Source: a virus. Taken from it: a DNA stretch of 64,000 nucleotides. Shown piece by piece: positions 18,370 through 25,692 of the stretch; the first letter of the stretch is position 1; every line of letters begins with the position of its first letter. The position numbers were made by a program, and so were the translations under genes. Location of the stretch: positions 62,001 through 126,000 of IMG/VR virus record IMGVR_UViG_3300020203_000404. One strand, written 5' to 3'. The notes under the pieces were generated by a model. That model did not search any database, was not told the DNA's origin, and saw only the letters and a program-made list of their open reading frames with translations.

Positions 18370-19601
18370 AATTACTATTCACTGGCCCACTATTGGATTT
18401 TAGTGGATTCGCTCATGCCTCACGTATCTTTCTGCGTACGCTCTTGCAAGATGATAATATTGTCGTGACAGCACGGGCACTCAAATACGATCAGCTAGAC
18501 GTTGGTCAGGCTTTCAAGCCAGACGCTTGGCTATCCGCCGTTCTCGCAAGAGACTTGCAGGACGTTGATGTAGCTATTCAGATGACAACGTGTAATGTCG
18601 AGGCTGTACCAATTCCTGGCATCCTGAATGGATTGTATACGTTCTTAGAAAGCAGTCATATGCAGTTGTCTTGGGCGGCCAAGGCCAATGAGTTTGACTT
18701 CTTGATGGTGCCATCTAAATCTAACGCAGAAGCGATGTTTAACTCTGGCGTGGTTAAGCCTATTGTTGTGTGCGGTCTTCCATGTGACGAAGATGTATAC
18801 GCCAAGCAGTACGAGCCGTATATTCTTGAGCACGCTGGCGACCGCACGGTGTTCTACAACATCTGTCAGTTGAGTAACAAGAAGGGGATTGATGCCCTGT
18901 TACGTGCTTATAATGCGGCCTTCTGGGACCGTCCAGACGAAGTTTTGCTTGTTCTTAAAACGTACATTCAGATGTCTGGACGGAATAATGAGCAAGAGCA
19001 AGTTAAGCAGTACATTCAGAATATTCGTCAACGTTGCCGCATTCCTGCTGATCGTTTTCCGCCCGTGTTGCCGTTAGTGTTCACAATGAGCGATGACGAG
19101 ATTCATAGTCTTCATGCTCGTGGTGACGCTTACGTTTGTTCTTCTCGTGCCGAAGGATGGGGTATCCCCGTTTTTGATGCTCTTGGATATGGCAAGACAG
19201 TAATCACAAATGCCGCTGGTGGTATGGCGGATTTCGTGACTCGTGATAATGCTCTCGTATATGGTGGTATGCCAACATACTTCTTTGATACGCCTCATAG
19301 TGATCCAGGACTTTACACTGGTGTCGAACAGTGTTTCGAGCCATGTGTTCCAGAAATGGCCATGGCTATGCGTAACTTTCATTTCCTTCGCAATGGAGAC
19401 AAAGCAGGAGTGCTTGACGATTCCAATAAAGAACAATGGAGGTCTGTTTTGACGCGGCGTGAGAACGCCAAGCTTGTTGGACGGAAGCATGACTACAGAC
19501 GTATTTCGTCTATAATTACGAAACCAATTCATACGATGCTCGATATGTGGAAACAAACAGGAGCCGTGAGATTCAATGAAATCGTCCAAGAGAATAGCTA
19601 A
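18366..19601 (+). CDS. Glycosyltransferase, GT4-like, 411 aa
   Basis: The N-terminus LLFTGPLLDFSGFAHASR is the Gly-rich first loop of GT-B enzymes. The C-terminal domain has SSRAEGWGIPVFDALGYGKTV followed by TNAAGGMADFV, the donor-nucleotide-binding region with E-x7-D in place of the usual second Glu. It is translationally coupled to the transferase upstream by ATGA. The sugar and acceptor cannot be read from the sequence. It probably works with its neighbours on a virion- or host-surface glycan. Confidence 0.75.
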   Translation: MKLLFTGPLLDFSGFAHASRIFLRTLLQDDNIVVTARALKYDQLDVGQAFKPDAWLSAVLARDLQDVDVAIQMTTCNVEAVPIPGILNGLYTFLESSHMQLSWAAKANEFDFLMVPSKSNAEAMFNSGVVKPIVVCGLPCDEDVYAKQYEPYILEHAGDRTVFYNICQLSNKKGIDALLRAYNAAFWDRPDEVLLVLKTYIQMSGRNNEQEQVKQYIQNIRQRCRIPADRFPPVLPLVFTMSDDEIHSLHARGDAYVCSSRAEGWGIPVFDALGYGKTVITNAAGGMADFVTRDNALVYGGMPTYFFDTPHSDPGLYTGVEQCFEPCVPEMAMAMRNFHFLRNGDKAGVLDDSNKEQWRSVLTRRENAKLVGRKHDYRRISSIITKPIHTMLDMWKQTGAVRFNEIVQENS

Positions 19602-19920
19602 GTATAATTTAACAAATCGTCTTGAAAACGAGATGCGTGTTTCGCATCCGAAACGCGGTCTTAAGGCGGATTATCAACGTAGTCGTACCGCCGCCATTCA
19701 GTTGTTTTGTTTGTCTTGCATGGGTGGCTGCCGTGCTGATGTAGTTGCCTGTACATCTAAGATTTGTCCACTTTGGCAGTTCAGACCGGGTGCCAAGAAA
19801 GGTGTGCGTCCGCCGGGTATTCCTAGCGAGGCAGACTATAATGAAATGATTGGCGGTCGCGTTAGTAATAAGCAGAGTGAAGCAGGACGTAAGCTAGGTA
19901 AAGAGGATGATGTAGAATGA
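19576..19920 (+). CDS. Small protein with four-cysteine motif
   Basis: A 114-residue basic protein overlapping the preceding transferase by 26 bases. Its core is CLSCMGG, then VVACTSKICPLWQFR: a C-x2-C..C-x4-C-P-L-W pattern that I recall as common in small uncharacterised phage proteins and that would suit a zinc or Fe-S site. The N-terminus is basic (KSSKRIAKYNLTNR). Its stop overlaps the next gene (ATGA). The function is unknown; being inside the glycan cluster may reflect transcription timing only. Confidence 0.6.
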   Translation: MKSSKRIAKYNLTNRLENEMRVSHPKRGLKADYQRSRTAAIQLFCLSCMGGCRADVVACTSKICPLWQFRPGAKKGVRPPGIPSEADYNEMIGGRVSNKQSEAGRKLGKEDDVE

Positions 19921-20924
19921 ATCAGTTTTATGAACCGCAAATGAAGTCGATTGCGGAGCGAGTGAATCGCAAGCCGCGATTGGTACAGTGTATTCAGATG
20001 CTGAACGAAGAAGAGTTTGCCCCCTTGGTTCTGCGTTCGATCTATGATCAGGTAGACCGCATCCTAGTTATCGAAGGGGCGGTCGCAAACAACCCTCGAT
20101 CGACGCCCGATGGGCATTCGATCGACAAGACCCGTGAAATCCTAGCGGATTTCAAAGCGAATCACGACCCCAAGAAAAAGGTTGTTATCATCTCTATCAA
20201 CAAGCATTGGAAAAACTTGGAAGAGATGAAGCAGACGTTCTTGGATATGTCCATTCCTGGTGATTGGATTTTGATCAATGATGCTGACGAAATCTATCGT
20301 CCAGAAGACATCATTCGGCTCCGTCGTGCGATCGAATTGAATCCACATGTACAAGAGTGGATTCCGGCGTTTTTGCATTTTTATCGTGACTTTCATCATA
20401 TTGCCAAACCTGGACCCGAATGGAATCCATTACATCAAAGAATATTTAAGTATGTACGTGGCATGAAGTATATTGGCCACCCAACAGTATGTGACCCCGC
20501 TGGCAACGATACTTATTTCAATCCACAGTACTGGCATCGCCGCTATAATTTGAATGATTTCTTCATCTATCATTATGGGTATGCACGTAGTAATATGGAC
20601 GAGATCATGACTGCTAAGCAGGAATACTATGGTAAGGAATTGGTCGCTCACGGAGCAGCCAACAAGAAGTTCGATCAAAAAGTCAAGGATTGGTTCGCTA
20701 ATACTGAGCCGATTTTGTACTTTGATGGCAAACATCCTAGCGTGATGGAAACCCATTCAATGTGGCACGCTTGGACTGATCGTAAAAGCGACACAATGCA
20801 TTGGCGTGAAGATCCATTCTACGCCAAAGTTCTTGCTGGAGAACAATTTGGAACTATGTGGCTTAATCAAACGGGCCAAGCACAACCGCCCGTTCCATTC
20901 TTTCACAATCAATTAGACGTATGA
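19917..20924 (+). CDS. Glycosyltransferase (GT-A/GT2-like), 335 aa
   Basis: The N-terminal domain starts RLVQCIQMLNEEEFAPLVLRSIYDQVD and reaches a metal-binding DxD motif (INDADEIY), the signature of GT-A enzymes using a nucleotide sugar. A His-rich segment (FLHFYRDFHHIAKPGPEW) and further aromatic residues follow. It is coupled to the preceding small gene by ATGA. Substrates are unknown; the cluster supplies GDP-fucose-type precursors from its right end. Confidence 0.72.
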   Translation: MNQFYEPQMKSIAERVNRKPRLVQCIQMLNEEEFAPLVLRSIYDQVDRILVIEGAVANNPRSTPDGHSIDKTREILADFKANHDPKKKVVIISINKHWKNLEEMKQTFLDMSIPGDWILINDADEIYRPEDIIRLRRAIELNPHVQEWIPAFLHFYRDFHHIAKPGPEWNPLHQRIFKYVRGMKYIGHPTVCDPAGNDTYFNPQYWHRRYNLNDFFIYHYGYARSNMDEIMTAKQEYYGKELVAHGAANKKFDQKVKDWFANTEPILYFDGKHPSVMETHSMWHAWTDRKSDTMHWREDPFYAKVLAGEQFGTMWLNQTGQAQPPVPFFHNQLDV

Positions 20925-20954
20925 GACTTAAACGCAATTCAGAAAGGCGTTTAC

Positions 20955-21797
20955 GTGCCTAAGCTATCGTATCTTGTCTCGACCTATGATGCTGGCCACT
21001 ATCTTGACCGGCATATTGCCGACTTGCTTGAAAAGCAAACTGATCCCGACTTCGAGATCGTTGTTATGAATCCCGCTTCTCCTGGCACCGATGACATCAT
21101 TGGTAGGAAGTGGGCCGAGTTTGACTTGCGAGTCAAGTATCTTTATTGGCCAACACGAGAATGGTACGGTACGTCGTGGCTAAGAGCTTGGCAGAGTGCC
21201 ACTGGCGATTTCGTGATCAATAGCAACGCAGACGATTACCACGCACCGACTACTACTGCTGAGTTTCATAAGCACATGAGCTTTGCGACCAGCGGCATGC
21301 ACGCCGGTCGCAAGATTGGTTTCGGATATGCTGGCATTCATGTCATCGACGATCATGGCGTTTCACTTGGCGGTGGCATTAAGCCGCCCTTCGACTTTGA
21401 ACTAATGAGTCGTGAGTGTTGGGCGGGCCCTCAAGTGTGTTGGCGGAATGATCCGGCCTTCAAGAAGTCGCTAGACTGGGACTTAATGTTCGCTCGTTCC
21501 GAACAATACCGATCAGCGTTTGATTACTGGCTATGGCTGTATTTCATGTCCCTGGGCTATCACGGTCATGTGATCCCCCAGGTGCTCACGATTTACACTC
21601 AAAGACCCGGTTCGATCGAGAACAGCAACAAGTCTGCGAACAATTACGAGACTTACTCGGCCATTTCCGAGTTCTTCGGTCATAATTTCAGGGGACACTT
21701 GAAGCACGCGATCGAGTTCGAAGACTTCAAGAGCCCCCCACCGCGTGACGAATGGATTGCCACTATGCAAGCTGGCAAGAAATGGAAGCGGTCATAA
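20955..21797 (+). CDS. Glycosyltransferase family 2-like, 280 aa
   Basis: Starts at GTG 20955 with AAAGG eight bases upstream. The family 2 pattern is clear: KLSYLVSTYDAGHYLDRHI at the N-terminus, ATGDFVINSNADDYH with the acidic metal-binding motif, and WLRAWQSATGD before it. The last coding bases lie in the second copy of a 39-base imperfect repeat whose first copy is inside this gene, so the 3' end of the gene may have been rearranged. Function: sugar transfer to an unknown acceptor. Confidence 0.72.
   Translation: MPKLSYLVSTYDAGHYLDRHIADLLEKQTDPDFEIVVMNPASPGTDDIIGRKWAEFDLRVKYLYWPTREWYGTSWLRAWQSATGDFVINSNADDYHAPTTTAEFHKHMSFATSGMHAGRKIGFGYAGIHVIDDHGVSLGGGIKPPFDFELMSRECWAGPQVCWRNDPAFKKSLDWDLMFARSEQYRSAFDYWLWLYFMSLGYHGHVIPQVLTIYTQRPGSIENSNKSANNYETYSAISEFFGHNFRGHLKHAIEFEDFKSPPPRDEWIATMQAGKKWKRS
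21677..21715 (+). repeat. 39-base imperfect direct repeat, copy 1
   Basis: This copy lies inside the glycosyltransferase coding region and reads cggtcataatttca, two variable bases, then ggacacttgaagcacgc and gatcga. Copy 2 is 112 bases downstream (21789-21827) and differs only at the two central bases. Confidence 0.85.
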
Positions 21798-21827
21798 TTT
21801 CAATGGACACTTGAAGCACGCGATCGA
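21789..21827 (+). repeat. 39-base imperfect direct repeat, copy 2
   Basis: Matches copy 1 at 37 of 39 positions. Here the repeat is read in another frame and supplies the TAA stop of the glycosyltransferase (tcaTAAttt), with the rest non-coding. It looks like a short duplicated or template-switched piece of the gene's own 3' region. Confidence 0.85.
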
Positions 21828-21860
21828 AACTGAGTGATGTCGTAAGACTAGAGGATGATT

Positions 21861-22223
21861 ATGATTTTTAAGAAATTGTGGTATCAGGTATTTGCTTCCA
21901 AGCTCTATCGCAGAGAGCGTGAAACATTTCAACTTTTTCGAGATAAATGTGGCGAAGTATTCAAGCTTCAAAGTGAAATCAATAGACTTGAGCTACCTAC
22001 GTATATTGGCAGTTGGGTAGCATCACAATCCCATGCCGCGAAGCAACGTATCGTTGCTCTAGAGCATGACCTTGCGAAGATGAGTCTTGTACGCGACGCC
22101 TTGAAGCATGAAAAGGCTTACTCGCTCTTCTTAGAGGACAGTCTTATATGTCACAACCCTGTCGAAGTATTTAACGCCCTTCCGTTTGACAAGCGGAAAG
22201 AGTATTTTGAACGAGCACAATGA
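21861..22223 (+). CDS. Hypothetical helical protein, 120 aa
   Basis: The ATG at 21861 is preferred over 21855 because GAGG at 21851-21854 is six bases before it. The protein is charged and predicted mostly helical, with heptad-like spacing in the middle (QSEINRLEL, then RIVALEHDLAKMSLVRDALK), so a coiled coil is likely. It has no signal peptide or catalytic motif. Its stop overlaps the next transferase (ATGA). It could be a scaffold or partner for the surrounding transferases, but this is not shown. Confidence 0.55.
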   Translation: MIFKKLWYQVFASKLYRRERETFQLFRDKCGEVFKLQSEINRLELPTYIGSWVASQSHAAKQRIVALEHDLAKMSLVRDALKHEKAYSLFLEDSLICHNPVEVFNALPFDKRKEYFERAQ

Positions 22224-23305
22224 TCAAAGTTCTTCACTATCTGCGTCACCTTGGGTTAGGTGGTACTGAAAAAACATGCCAACTCTTTTTCGAGCACGCT
22301 GACGTTAGCGAGTTTGAAGTAGCCGTAGTATACGACACTGGTGGCACTCATCCTCGTCGAGAAGAGTTTCAGAAGTCCGCCATGGTTTGTGGTGGCAAGT
22401 TGTACAGCGTAGACACGCACGGACACAGCAACGCAAACGAGTTGCAGGCTGTCATCGACGATTTCAAGCCTGACATCTTCCATGTCTACCGTAGCGGCTA
22501 TCACGAGTTTCCGAGTCCTGGACACCACATCCAGGTGCCACGCTTCGTAGAGACTAACGTGTTTGGCTTCTACGACGGTAATCCAAAGATTAACAAGTCA
22601 CTGTTCATGAGCAAATGGCTCATGCAGAACACCATCAAGCAGCTTGGTGTCAAGCCAGACCGCTTTGACTTCGTGAACAACCCTGTTGAGATGCCGTGTA
22701 CGGGCGACGTGCTGGCAATTAGTCAGCGTTGGAAGGCCGAGGGGGCGATTGTTGTGGGTCGCTGTGGTCGTCCAGACAACGGCATCTACAACGCAGTGAG
22801 TGTTGATGCTGTTCGCCTACTACGTATGGTGGGACACGACGTTAGGTTCTTGGTGGTTGCTCCGCCGTCCAACATGATCGACGATCTAGCACGCCATGAG
22901 ATCCCGTTCTACGTCATCGAACCAACAACAAGTCCCTTGGTTCTAAGCACATTCTATAACAGCGTGGACATTTACACGCATGCCAGAGCGGATGGCGAGA
23001 CCTTTGGCGTGAACATTGCTGAGGCCATGATCCATGGCAAACCAGTTATCACACATATCGCCACCCCAAGTGTGCCGGGTATGGGCGTGTTCCAGTCACA
23101 GACGGAGCTTGTAGACAATGGCCGTACCGGCTTTGTTGTGAACAACACTCCTGGCGAATATGCGGAAGCCTTGAAGGCCCTGATCGACGATGAGCGTTCT
23201 CGCAACATCATGGGTGAACTAGGTAGACGTAAGGCCCAAGCAGAATACGAGGTTGGCGTCTGTATGCACAAACTCGAAACCATTTACAGAGAGATAGTAT
23301 CATGA
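22220..23305 (+). CDS. Glycosyltransferase family 4-like, 361 aa
   Basis: GT-B enzyme: the N-terminus VLHYLRHLGLGGTEKTCQLF carries the GGTE loop typical of GT4, and the C-terminal domain has ADGETFGVNIAEAMIHGKPV with the E-x7-E signature. It is a paralogue of the transferase at 23768-24922, which shares GGTEKTCQLF/SGTDRTCQLF and the ARxDGE...EAMxHG region. An HNH endonuclease gene now separates the two. The sugar specificity is unknown. Confidence 0.78.
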   Translation: MIKVLHYLRHLGLGGTEKTCQLFFEHADVSEFEVAVVYDTGGTHPRREEFQKSAMVCGGKLYSVDTHGHSNANELQAVIDDFKPDIFHVYRSGYHEFPSPGHHIQVPRFVETNVFGFYDGNPKINKSLFMSKWLMQNTIKQLGVKPDRFDFVNNPVEMPCTGDVLAISQRWKAEGAIVVGRCGRPDNGIYNAVSVDAVRLLRMVGHDVRFLVVAPPSNMIDDLARHEIPFYVIEPTTSPLVLSTFYNSVDIYTHARADGETFGVNIAEAMIHGKPVITHIATPSVPGMGVFQSQTELVDNGRTGFVVNNTPGEYAEALKALIDDERSRNIMGELGRRKAQAEYEVGVCMHKLETIYREIVS

Positions 23306-23781
23306 TGAGAACTGGTCGTCCTGCAACTAATCCCATAACACGCTTATTGAATAGAATCAATAAGTGTAGCGGAGTATTTGGCGAAGACGGCAAATACGAA
23401 ACAGAGTGTTGGCTCTATACGGGATATATTAACAGGCTTGGATATGGCACAGTTGGCATTCGACAGAGTTTTGTGCTCGCACACAGATTAAGCTACGAAT
23501 ATCATAGGGGTATTATTTCTAATAACTTATGTGTAGATCATCTATGTCGAATGCGTTCTTGTGTCAATCCAGATCATATGGAGCTTGTAACGCGAGTAGA
23601 AAATGTCATGCGTGGCAACAGTCTTCATGCTGTCAACTTGAGGAAAACACATTGTAGTCATGGTCATGAATTTACGTTAGAAAATACAGGCATAGATGGA
23701 CGCAATAGACGTTATTGTAAACTCTGTGCTCGCGATAGACGCCGCAAGTTTCAAGGATATCAAGGTCATGGAAAAGATTAG
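23302..23781 (+). CDS. HNH homing endonuclease (HNH_3-like)
   Basis: A 159-residue protein with CWLYTGYINRLGYG, AHRLSYEYHRG and the core LCVDHLCRMRSCVNPDHMEL, the His-x..Asn-His metal-binding nuclease signature. A C-terminal zinc site CSHGHE...YCKLCARDR follows. It sits exactly between two paralogous glycosyltransferases, overlapping the first by ATGA and the second by 14 bases. This is the usual placement of a free-standing homing endonuclease that inserts between genes without breaking them. It probably cuts a phage genome lacking the insertion so that it can be copied in. Confidence 0.8.
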   Translation: MMRTGRPATNPITRLLNRINKCSGVFGEDGKYETECWLYTGYINRLGYGTVGIRQSFVLAHRLSYEYHRGIISNNLCVDHLCRMRSCVNPDHMELVTRVENVMRGNSLHAVNLRKTHCSHGHEFTLENTGIDGRNRRYCKLCARDRRRKFQGYQGHGKD

Positions 23782-24922
23782 AGTTGTACATCACGCGAAA
23801 ACTGTCGGATTTTCTGGCACGGACAGAACTTGTCAGTTATTTTGCAAGTACCTCGCCAAGAGCGAGAAGTACGAACCGTTTATCGTCTATCGCGAGGGCG
23901 ATCTGGCGAACAATCGTCTAGCTATTGTGAAACAATGGCTAGGCGATGACCACGTAATTCCATACCAATGGACCCCTGGAAAGAAGGGTCGGCAAGCCCC
24001 CTACCTGCCAGAGTCGGACAACCTCTACGACGTTTTAAAGCAGATCGACCCACAGATTATGCACGTCCATCGCAGCGGCTACACGGAATGGCCAGCCTTT
24101 CGCTACATGGCACCCAAGGCGAAGTGGATAGAGACTAACATCTTCGGCTTTAAAGATAATGCACCTGAACCGCAGATCGACGTTAACGTCTATATCTCCC
24201 AGTACATTCGCAGCACCGCCTTGGGTGCCGGTAGCGTCGATGGTCCGGTATTATACAACCCGATTGAAGTGCCGGTACTCGACGTTACGACAGAGAACAA
24301 GGAAGTATGTCGCGAACATCTTCTTTCAACTTTCAAGCTACCTCATAATGCAGTTATACTTGGACGTGTAGGTCGAGCAGACAACTTTGATCCTATCTCT
24401 CTAAGAGCGTTTAAGGCTATTGAAGATGTCTATTCGAACGCCTACTACATTGTTGTAAATCCTTGTCAGGGTTGGCACGATACGGTGCGTCAGCTAGGCA
24501 TTAAGAACGTTTGCTTTTCAAGCCCTATCGTCAAAGACGATGAACTGTCAAAATTCTATATGGGACTTGACATTTACGCTCACGCTCGTCATGATGGAGA
24601 GTGCTGTCCGTGCAACATCCAGGAAGCCATGATGCATGGTCTGCCGGTGGTGTCACACGAGAGTATGATCTATAACGGTCAGTCTGAGATCCTTGCTGAA
24701 AGTGGCTTTGTTGTTCCTGTTGGCAATCACGAAGCTTATCGTGACGTACTAATGCAGCTTATTGCCAATCCTGAACTCGCGACGGAAGACGAGAGGTCTA
24801 CTATTCGTCTACGACAGCACTTCGGTCGCGAAGCCCGTCGCCGTGCTATGCGACACTTTGAAGCAAGTACCGTGACAGGACAGTTGATGCAAATCTACGA
24901 TTGGACATTGGCAAACAAATGA
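23768..24922 (+). CDS. Glycosyltransferase family 4-like, 384 aa
   Basis: The start is placed at ATG 23768 (MEKIRVVHHAKTVGFSGTDR), because the upstream open frame runs through the HNH gene. The domain plan is GT-B with SGTDRTCQLF near the N-terminus and ARHDGECCPCNIQEAMMHGLPV near the C-terminus, where the E-x7-E motif is kept. It is a diverged copy of the gene at 22220-23305. Its stop overlaps the next gene by ATGA. Confidence 0.75.
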   Translation: MEKIRVVHHAKTVGFSGTDRTCQLFCKYLAKSEKYEPFIVYREGDLANNRLAIVKQWLGDDHVIPYQWTPGKKGRQAPYLPESDNLYDVLKQIDPQIMHVHRSGYTEWPAFRYMAPKAKWIETNIFGFKDNAPEPQIDVNVYISQYIRSTALGAGSVDGPVLYNPIEVPVLDVTTENKEVCREHLLSTFKLPHNAVILGRVGRADNFDPISLRAFKAIEDVYSNAYYIVVNPCQGWHDTVRQLGIKNVCFSSPIVKDDELSKFYMGLDIYAHARHDGECCPCNIQEAMMHGLPVVSHESMIYNGQSEILAESGFVVPVGNHEAYRDVLMQLIANPELATEDERSTIRLRQHFGREARRRAMRHFEASTVTGQLMQIYDWTLANK

Positions 24923-25587
24923 AAGTCATATCATTCTGTCTTTGGGGGAATGATCCAAAATATCTTGTTGGTGCAATGAAAAATATTGAACTCGCACGTA
25001 CACTATTTCCAGACTGGACCTGTCGTTTTTATGTTGGTCAGTCAGTACCGAGCGACACTATTAAGCAATTGCTTATCCCTAGAGATAATGTTGAGGTTGT
25101 TTGCGTGGATGAGCCGGGTGATTGGCGTATGATGTTGTATCGCTTTAGCCCTATCGGTGAAAATGATGTAGAAGTCATGATTAGTCGTGATTGCGACTCT
25201 CGTCTTTCTTTGCGAGAAAAGCTTGCAGTTAACGAGTGGTTGGCTAGTGACAAATCATTTCATACTATGCACTGTCACTTTCATCATTCGGTGCCGATAC
25301 TTGGTGGAATGTTTGGAATTAAAAAAGGACTGTTTTCTGAGCTGTCTCGACACGCTATTGAATGGGCTCAGGCTCGTGAATCTCGATGGCAGATTGATCA
25401 AGATTTTCTAAAGGAAATTGTCTGGCCTATTGTTAAGCACGACACTTTGAATCATGCTGACTTTCATACCAATATTTGGCCGGGTGTTCCATTTCCTACT
25501 CCAATGACGCCTGGATATTTTATTGGTGCCACATATGATGAGAATGATAATATTGACCCGGCACAACTCAGAGCTTTACATGGCTAG
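24919..25587 (+). CDS. Putative glycosyltransferase (nucleotide-sugar fold), 222 aa
   Basis: The ATG at 24919 overlaps the previous stop (ATGA); an upstream TTG at 24901 is unlikely. The protein starts KVISFCLWGNDPKYL and holds an acidic motif in MISRDCDSRLS, with a His-rich loop (HTMHCHFHHSVP) and GGMFGIKKG. This pattern resembles GT-A-like sugar transferases that act on surface glycans, but the match is weaker than for its neighbours. It is followed by a 66-base gap containing a short inverted repeat (25606-25621). Confidence 0.6.
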   Translation: MKVISFCLWGNDPKYLVGAMKNIELARTLFPDWTCRFYVGQSVPSDTIKQLLIPRDNVEVVCVDEPGDWRMMLYRFSPIGENDVEVMISRDCDSRLSLREKLAVNEWLASDKSFHTMHCHFHHSVPILGGMFGIKKGLFSELSRHAIEWAQARESRWQIDQDFLKEIVWPIVKHDTLNHADFHTNIWPGVPFPTPMTPGYFIGATYDENDNIDPAQLRALHG

Positions 25588-25640
25588 AAAAGTGTGTGAT
25601 CCTCATGTCGTCTTGACGACAGAGAATTTATCAGAAAGAA

Positions 25641-25648
25641 AAGGAAGG
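25641..25648 (+). promoter_or_regulatory. Strong ribosome binding site for the interrupted reductase head
   Basis: AAGGAAGG sits five bases before ATG 25654. It is among the strongest Shine-Dalgarno sites in the window, yet it serves a frame of only 12 codons, which supports the view that a full gene once began here. Confidence 0.65.
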
Positions 25649-25653
25649 CTTAA

Positions 25654-25692
25654 ATGATCCGTAAGGGTTATTCATTCGATGACTATAGATGA
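25654..25692 (+). pseudogene. Severed 5' head of a GMP reductase/IMP dehydrogenase-family gene
   Basis: A 12-codon frame, MIRKGYSFDDYR then TGA. The SFDDY segment matches the conserved (T/S)(F/Y)DD start of the IMPDH/GMPR barrel. The equivalent segment reappears downstream as GFEDIAI, after an HNH module. The head is in a different reading frame from the rest. It is best explained as the original start of the gene at 25679-26944, cut off by insertion of the HNH coding sequence. Confidence 0.55.

Noticed and set aside
19074-19589. Minus-strand open frame of 171 codons inside a glycosyltransferase
   Set aside because: Entirely antisense to a GT4-like gene whose motifs are clear; no coupling to any minus-strand gene.
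25606-25621. TGTCGTCTTGACGACA inverted repeat as a terminator
   Set aside because: Only five or six base pairs form and no U-run follows; it lies directly before a strong ribosome binding site in a co-transcribed region.
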